A stretch of 64,000 nt of DNA from Demequina sp. TMPB413 (GTDB lineage Bacteria > Actinomycetota > Actinomycetes > Actinomycetales > Demequinaceae). Below the pieces are notes generated by a model. That model ran no database searches and was not told where the DNA came from. It saw nothing but the letters and a program-made list of their open reading frames with translations. Location: assembly GCF_020447105.2 (NCBI RefSeq), contig NZ_CP096184.1:2294001-2358000 (forward strand), written 5' to 3'. Both the position numbers and the translations under genes were made by a program. Below are positions 61,389 through 64,000 of the stretch, piece after piece. Positions within the stretch are counted from its first letter, which is position 1. Every line of letters begins with the position of its first letter.

Positions 61389-61970
61389 TCAGCAATGACT
61401 GCGGCGATGCCTCGCGACCGCATCGTCCAGCAACGCCGCGACGATGCGTTCGTCGGCGGGAAGCCACGTCACGCCGTCACGCCAGGACCCCGGCTCAAGC
61501 CAGCGCACCGCGTCGTGATCCTCAAGAGGCTCAGGCTCTGCGGAGCCTGGCGCGAGTTCGCACCAGAACAGCCGCATCACAAAACGCAACGGGGACGGCT
61601 CCACTCCTGGCGCGGGGATCTCACCGGGCGCACGGATCTCCCACACTGCGTCACCGGTGACGGCCGAGACGTCCGGCCCGCGCAGTTCGTCACCCAGCAC
61701 GATGTCCACACCGAGTTCCTCGCGGAGTTCGCGCCGCAGCCCCAGCTCGACCGTCTCGCCGGTCTCGACCTTGCCGCCAGCGAACTCCCACATGCCACGT
61801 GCCCATTCAGGGGCGGTGCGACGCGCCGCGAGCAGGAGACGCGGCGAGGAGAAGGAATCGGTCAGCGCGCCAGCGACGATCAGCAGCTCGCCAGGCGATC
61901 CTGAAACGGAGCCGGGCCCAAAGGGACCGGGTTCTGAGGACGCGCTAGGAATCGGCGCGTCCACGCTCAC
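61389..61970 (-). CDS. Nudix hydrolase
   Basis: A 193-aa protein with a complete Nudix box, [24 protein letters not shown] (about residues 65-88), which binds Mg and cleaves nucleoside-diphosphate bonds. MutT-like oxidised-nucleotide hydrolysis is the likely role. GTG 61970 overlaps the gcvH stop by 4 nt, linking it to the glycine cleavage genes. Confidence 0.9.
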   Translation of the reverse strand: MSVDAPIPSASSEPGPFGPGSVSGSPGELLIVAGALTDSFSSPRLLLAARRTAPEWARGMWEFAGGKVETGETVELGLRRELREELGVDIVLGDELRGPDVSAVTGDAVWEIRAPGEIPAPGVEPSPLRFVMRLFWCELAPGSAEPEPLEDHDAVRWLEPGSWRDGVTWLPADERIVAALLDDAVARHRRSHC

Positions 61971-62347
61971 GCGATGTGGTCAGAGTAGGCGTCGGAGTCG
62001 AGCAGTTCGACGTCCTCCGACACGTCAACCTTGAAGATCCAGCCAGACTCGTAGGGCTCGTCATTGATGGCTGCCGGGGCATCGTTGAGTGCCTCGTTCA
62101 CGGCGGTGACAGTGCCGCTCACTGGCGAGTACAACTCGCTCACCGCCTTGGAGGACTCGAGTTCGCCGCACACCTCGCCTGCGGTCACCTTGTCACCCAC
62201 GGAGGGCAACTCAACAAACACGACGTCGCCAAGGGCTTTCGCGGCGTGCTCCGTGATGCCAACAGTCACGACGGAGCCGGGCTCGACGTCGCCTGACACC
62301 CACTCGTGCTCGGCGGAGTACAGCAGGTCTGCGGGAACCGAGGACAT
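61967..62347 (-). CDS. gcvH: Glycine cleavage system H protein
   Basis: A 126-aa lipoyl carrier. The lipoylated lysine is in [15 protein letters not shown], and the domain has normal length. It shuttles the aminomethyl group between GcvP and GcvT. It lies 40 bp after gcvT on the same strand. Confidence 0.97.
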   Translation of the reverse strand: MSSVPADLLYSAEHEWVSGDVEPGSVVTVGITEHAAKALGDVVFVELPSVGDKVTAGEVCGELESSKAVSELYSPVSGTVTAVNEALNDAPAAINDEPYESGWIFKVDVSEDVELLDSDAYSDHIA

Positions 62348-62387
62348 GACAACAGCCTTTCGTCAAGGGAATGCGGGCGACGCCTCG

Positions 62388-63590
62388 CTACGAGGCCCGT
62401 GAGTAGAACGGTAGCGCGCTCACGGTCATGGTTTCGCGTCGACCACGCACATCGATCTGGACAGCAGTGCCCACTGCCGACGCTGAGGGGTGCACCAGGG
62501 CCATCGCAATGGGCGCCGACAGGGTAGGAGAAGGCGCTCCCGACGTCACAACCCCCACCTCGCGGTCGTCCATCATCACTGCGTAGCCGGGCCTTGCCGC
62601 TCGCCGCGAGTCCCCAACGAGGCCCACCAACACCCTCGCATCGGCGGGGGCCAGCGCGGGATCGCTCGCCCACTCGTCGTGCCGTTGTTTGGCGGCAGCC
62701 AGCGCCTTGCGCCCCACGAAATCCCCTCGTTCGACAGGTTCTTCGGTGAAGCCCACCGCGCCGTCGAGCCCTGGCCTCCTGAGCTCTCGTGCCGGAGCGG
62801 TTTGCACGACCCAGCCGAGGCCCGCCGTGTACGGCGTGGTCGACCGCGTGAGTTCCTGTCCGTACAGCGGCATGCCTGCCTCGAGGCGCAGCGTGTCACG
62901 GGCAGACAGGCCGCAAGGGATGAGGCCGAACGGAGAGCCAGTGGCGAGCGCGAGGCGCCACACCTCCACGGCATCTTGTGGCATGACAAAAAGTTCGAAA
63001 CCGTCTTCGCCCGTGTAACCAGTGCGCGCCACCATCGCGTGGATATCGCCGTGGAGCAGGACCGTGCACCACGTGTAGTTCTTGAGGGCGCGCACGTCCT
63101 CGGCGCCAAGCGCGCACATCTGGGTGACGATCTCCATGGCCCTCGGCCCTTGGACGGCCTGCAGCGACACCAGGTGGGTGACGTCCTCCACCACCGCTTC
63201 GAACGTGCTGCAACGCTCCCGCAGTTCGGAGACGACGACGCCGACGTTGGCGGCGTTGGCAACGATGATGAAGTGGTCCCAGTCTCGCCTGTACACGATC
63301 AGGTCGTCGATGATGCCCCCGTCAGGCATGCAAAGCATCGTGTACTTCGCTCGCCCGATCGCGAGACGGGCCATGCCCGACACGACCGCTTCGTCGAGTG
63401 CCGCAGCGGCCTCACCGCCACGCACAGCAACTTGACCCATGTGGCTAATGTCGAAGAGGCCAGCGGCTCTGCGGACTGCCTGGTGTTCGGCAACGTCTCC
63501 CGCGTATCGCACCGGCATCTCCCAGCCAGCAAACTCGATCATGCTCGCGCCGAGCGCGACGTGCTCGTGGTGCAGCGGAGAGCGGTTCAT
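62388..63590 (-). CDS. gcvT: Glycine cleavage system T protein (aminomethyltransferase)
   Basis: A 400-aa folate-dependent enzyme that forms methylene-THF and ammonia, the C1 feed for MetF. LFDISHMGQVAVRGG, the RTGYTGEDGFEL motif and GLSARDTLRLEAGMPLYG are conserved. It lies between gcvP and gcvH on one strand. Confidence 0.96.
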   Translation of the reverse strand: MNRSPLHHEHVALGASMIEFAGWEMPVRYAGDVAEHQAVRRAAGLFDISHMGQVAVRGGEAAAALDEAVVSGMARLAIGRAKYTMLCMPDGGIIDDLIVYRRDWDHFIIVANAANVGVVVSELRERCSTFEAVVEDVTHLVSLQAVQGPRAMEIVTQMCALGAEDVRALKNYTWCTVLLHGDIHAMVARTGYTGEDGFELFVMPQDAVEVWRLALATGSPFGLIPCGLSARDTLRLEAGMPLYGQELTRSTTPYTAGLGWVVQTAPARELRRPGLDGAVGFTEEPVERGDFVGRKALAAAKQRHDEWASDPALAPADARVLVGLVGDSRRAARPGYAVMMDDREVGVVTSGAPSPTLSAPIAMALVHPSASAVGTAVQIDVRGRRETMTVSALPFYSRAS

Positions 63591-63636
63591 AGCGCCAGCG
63601 TAGACGGCTCGGCACGCGTCATGGGCACCGCGAGAC

Positions 63637-64000
63637 CTAGTCTTCGAAGTGCTCTACTGGCGGGCACGTGCAGACCAGGTTGCGATCGCCGTACGCGTTG
63701 TCGATGCGCCTGACGGGCGAGAAGTACTTGTCGCGACGAAGGCCAGGAACAGGGAAGGCTGCCGTCTCGCGAGAGTAAGCGGCGACCCACTCGTCGGCCG
63801 CGAGCGCCTCCGCGGTATGCGGTGCATGCCTCAGCACAGAGTCGTCTGCGGAGACCTCGCCGCTTGCCACCGCATCGATCTCGCCCCGAATGGAAATCAT
63901 CGCATCGACAAAGCGATCAAGCTCGGTGAGGTCCTCCGATTCCGTCGGCTCAACCATGAGCGTCCCAGCGACCGGCCAGGACATCGTGGGAGCGTGAATC
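63637..64000 (-). CDS. gcvP: Glycine dehydrogenase (decarboxylating), C-terminal end (cut by window end)
   Basis: The last 120 or so residues of the PLP-dependent P protein. The fragment has [20 protein letters not shown], the conserved C-terminal motif, and ends [20 protein letters not shown]. The frame stays open to the right border. It precedes gcvT by 46 bp on the same strand. Confidence 0.95.
   Translation of the reverse strand, partial: IHAPTMSWPVAGTLMVEPTESEDLTELDRFVDAMISIRGEIDAVASGEVSADDSVLRHAPHTAEALAADEWVAAYSRETAAFPVPGLRRDKYFSPVRRIDNAYGDRNLVCTCPPVEHFED

Overview
The window is a high-GC stretch with dense, often 4-nt-overlapping genes. Gene families (DUF1023 hydrolase, DUF3105, CsoR and CmtR-type sensors, MenJ-like menaquinone reductase, an IdeR/DtxR-like box) point to an actinobacterium, most likely a Micrococcales-type Actinomycetota; I cannot name the genus. 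The left flank (1-11.4 kb) is chromosomal: end of a Kef-type antiporter, an MFS exporter, a GNAT acetyltransferase, a type IV pilin-like protein, a three-gene minus-strand module (small helical protein, WXG/alpha-beta-hydrolase protein, lipoprotein) and a methionine/one-carbon group metF-osmC-metE with tag on the other strand.

From 11.4 to 39.1 kb lies an accessory region bounded by two nearly identical direct copies of osmC-metF-tag (9003-11375 and 39119-41405). It contains a menaquinone reductase and a cyclopropane-fatty-acid synthase gene, a complete System I cytochrome c maturation operon (ccmABCDEFHIG, then ccdA), a decayed DUF808 gene, DUF2933 and Lgt-like genes, lspA, two SPC-type P1B ATPases each with an ArsR-family sensor, a zinc-ribbon protein, a DsbA-VKOR oxidative folding pair, a CtaG-like protein, an IS481-type remnant, arsR-arsD-arsA, and an intact IS630-family element with TA target duplication.

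A second duplication level is visible: tag-DUF808-DUF2933-Lgt occurs in the same order and orientation at 40.8-44.3 kb. In the first copy the 11-kb menJ/ccm block lies between tag and the broken DUF808 gene. Thus a segment of about 5 kb appears to have been duplicated, then opened by insertion in one copy.

From 44.3 to 57.4 kb comes DUF3105, an ABC exporter pair with a CsoR-family regulator of unusual ligand set, and a copper region: a cupredoxin-CPC ATPase-YHS fusion with a CopZ-like chaperone, a 40-aa cysteine-pair peptide under a long inverted repeat, and a minus-strand run YHS-csoR-type II GAPDH-variant P1B ATPase-EamA. Two palindromic CsoR-type boxes (51625-51643, 57405-57421) precede the two copper transcription units. 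The right flank is chromosomal again: FbpABC iron(III) uptake with an iron box, a Nudix hydrolase, and the glycine cleavage genes gcvH, gcvT and gcvP (cut by the window end).

Together the accessory part couples metal efflux and sensing (Co/Zn/Cd, As, Cu) to extracytoplasmic thiol and heme chemistry (Ccm, CcdA, DsbA-VKOR, CtaG).
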